6,606 nucleotides of DNA from assembly GCA_039186015.1 (NCBI GenBank), contig JBCDAH010000193.1, forward strand, positions 1 through 6,606, given 5' to 3'. A model generated the notes under the pieces. It was not told the DNA's origin. It searched no databases and saw only the letters and a program-made list of their open reading frames with translations. Below, piece after piece: positions 6,071-6,606 of this stretch. The position numbers and the translations under genes are program-made. The DNA comes from JBCBWG01 sp039186015 (lineage in GTDB: Bacteria > Pseudomonadota > Alphaproteobacteria > Rhizobiales > Hyphomicrobiaceae). Within the stretch, counting starts at the first letter, position 1, and the number at the start of each line of letters is the position of its first letter.

Positions 6071-6606
6071 GTGGACAGCAGCCCAAAGGCTTGTTCGGCC
6101 GCATGTTTCAACGCAATGAGACACCCGCAAGCGACGACGCGGACAGTGCTGCGGCGGAACCATCAGACAATACCGCCGCCCCAGCGGACGAAGATACCGA
6201 ACAGAAGGGCGGCTGGTTCCAGCGCCTGACAAGCGGTCTGTCCAAGACGTCGAGCCGCCTGACCGACAGCATCACCGGCATATTCGCCAAGCGACGGCTC
6301 GATGCGGACACGCTGCAAGACTTGGAGGACGTGCTGATCCAGGCCGATCTTGGCGTCGAAACATCATTGCGCATTGTCGACGCGGTCAAGTCCGGAAAGT
6401 ACGACAGCGGAATCTCGCCGGAGGCCGTCCGCGAGATCCTCGCCAATGAGATTTCAGCGACACTGGCGCCGGTCGCGCAACCTTTGAATGTATCAACCGG
6501 GCATAAGCCACACGTGGTTCTCGTCGTCGGCGTCAATGGTGCGGGCAAGACAACCACAATCGGCAAGTTGGCGGCCCAGTACGTTCGTGACGGCAAATCG
6601 GTCGTC
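6067..6606 (+). CDS. ftsY: Signal recognition particle receptor FtsY (C-terminus cut by window edge)
   Basis: The first 180 residues of the SRP receptor GTPase, which docks ribosome-SRP complexes at the inner membrane for co-translational insertion of membrane proteins. A short N-terminal region contains a small amphipathic or basic patch (KGLFGRMFQR, 7-16) and then an acidic Asp/Glu/Ala-rich linker (19-46), much shorter than the roughly 200-residue A domain of E. coli. GGWFQRLTSGLSKTSSRL (48-65) begins the first helix of the N domain, which continues through LEDVLIQADLGVETSLRIVDAV. The G domain opens with the P-loop GVNGAGKTTTIGKLA (155-169). The remaining GTPase motifs lie beyond the right edge. 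GVNGAGKTTTIGKLA with IQADLGVETS separates it from Ffh (usually GLQGSGKTT) and FlhF. The ATG shares the sequence ATGA with the mtaB stop, which implies translational coupling, and has a good GGAGG site. Confidence 0.96.
   Translation, partial: MSGQQPKGLFGRMFQRNETPASDDADSAAAEPSDNTAAPADEDTEQKGGWFQRLTSGLSKTSSRLTDSITGIFAKRRLDADTLQDLEDVLIQADLGVETSLRIVDAVKSGKYDSGISPEAVREILANEISATLAPVAQPLNVSTGHKPHVVLVVGVNGAGKTTTIGKLAAQYVRDGKSVV

Noticed and set aside
6108..6596. 162-residue frame on the minus strand opposite ftsY
   Set aside because: Low-complexity Ser/Ala/Arg-rich shadow of ftsY, with no independent support.

Overview
The window reads as an ordinary chromosomal stretch of an alphaproteobacterium, probably of the Rhodospirillales type. 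This rests on moderately high GC (high fifties percent by eye, not computed), tightly packed genes, a dapF-mtaB-ftsY cluster of the kind common in that class, and an alphaproteobacterial style of DapF and FtsY sequence. Six protein genes account for nearly all of it. I saw no RNA gene, CRISPR array, insertion sequence or phage gene, and no gene-free stretch reaches 300 bases.

Left part, all on the minus strand and read right to left: an AmtB-family ammonium transporter (2428-3672), a cytoplasmic serine hydrolase of the beta-lactamase/EstB type (1088-2335), and an aminotransferase best matched to N-succinyldiaminopimelate aminotransferase, DapC (1-1005). DapC is cut by the left edge of the window. 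It is easily missed because it has no stop codon here, and long shadow frames lie opposite it. The gaps between the three genes are 92 and 82 bases. No terminator is visible in either gap, so co-transcription is possible but not shown.

Middle: a 198-base divergent intergenic region (3673-3870) separates amtB from dapF. It must hold both promoters. The best candidate for dapF puts a TATAAC box only five bases before the ATG. There is no ribosome binding site, and an in-frame stop codon lies inside the box, so dapF may be read from a leaderless mRNA.

Right part, plus strand: dapF (diaminopimelate epimerase), mtaB (tRNA t6A37 methylthiotransferase) and ftsY (signal recognition particle receptor, cut by the right edge). 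The reading frames overlap at both junctions, by 11 or 44 bases and by 4 bases, so this is almost certainly one operon.

Functionally, DapC and DapF are two steps of the succinylase branch of diaminopimelate/lysine synthesis, feeding peptidoglycan and protein. AmtB brings in ammonium, which supplies nitrogen for the glutamate that DapC uses as amino donor. MtaB tunes decoding of ANN codons and FtsY targets membrane proteins such as AmtB; these last two are housekeeping genes that share the operon. I found no convincing undescribed system. The points worth checking concern start sites, the dapF leader, and a variant form of AmtB.
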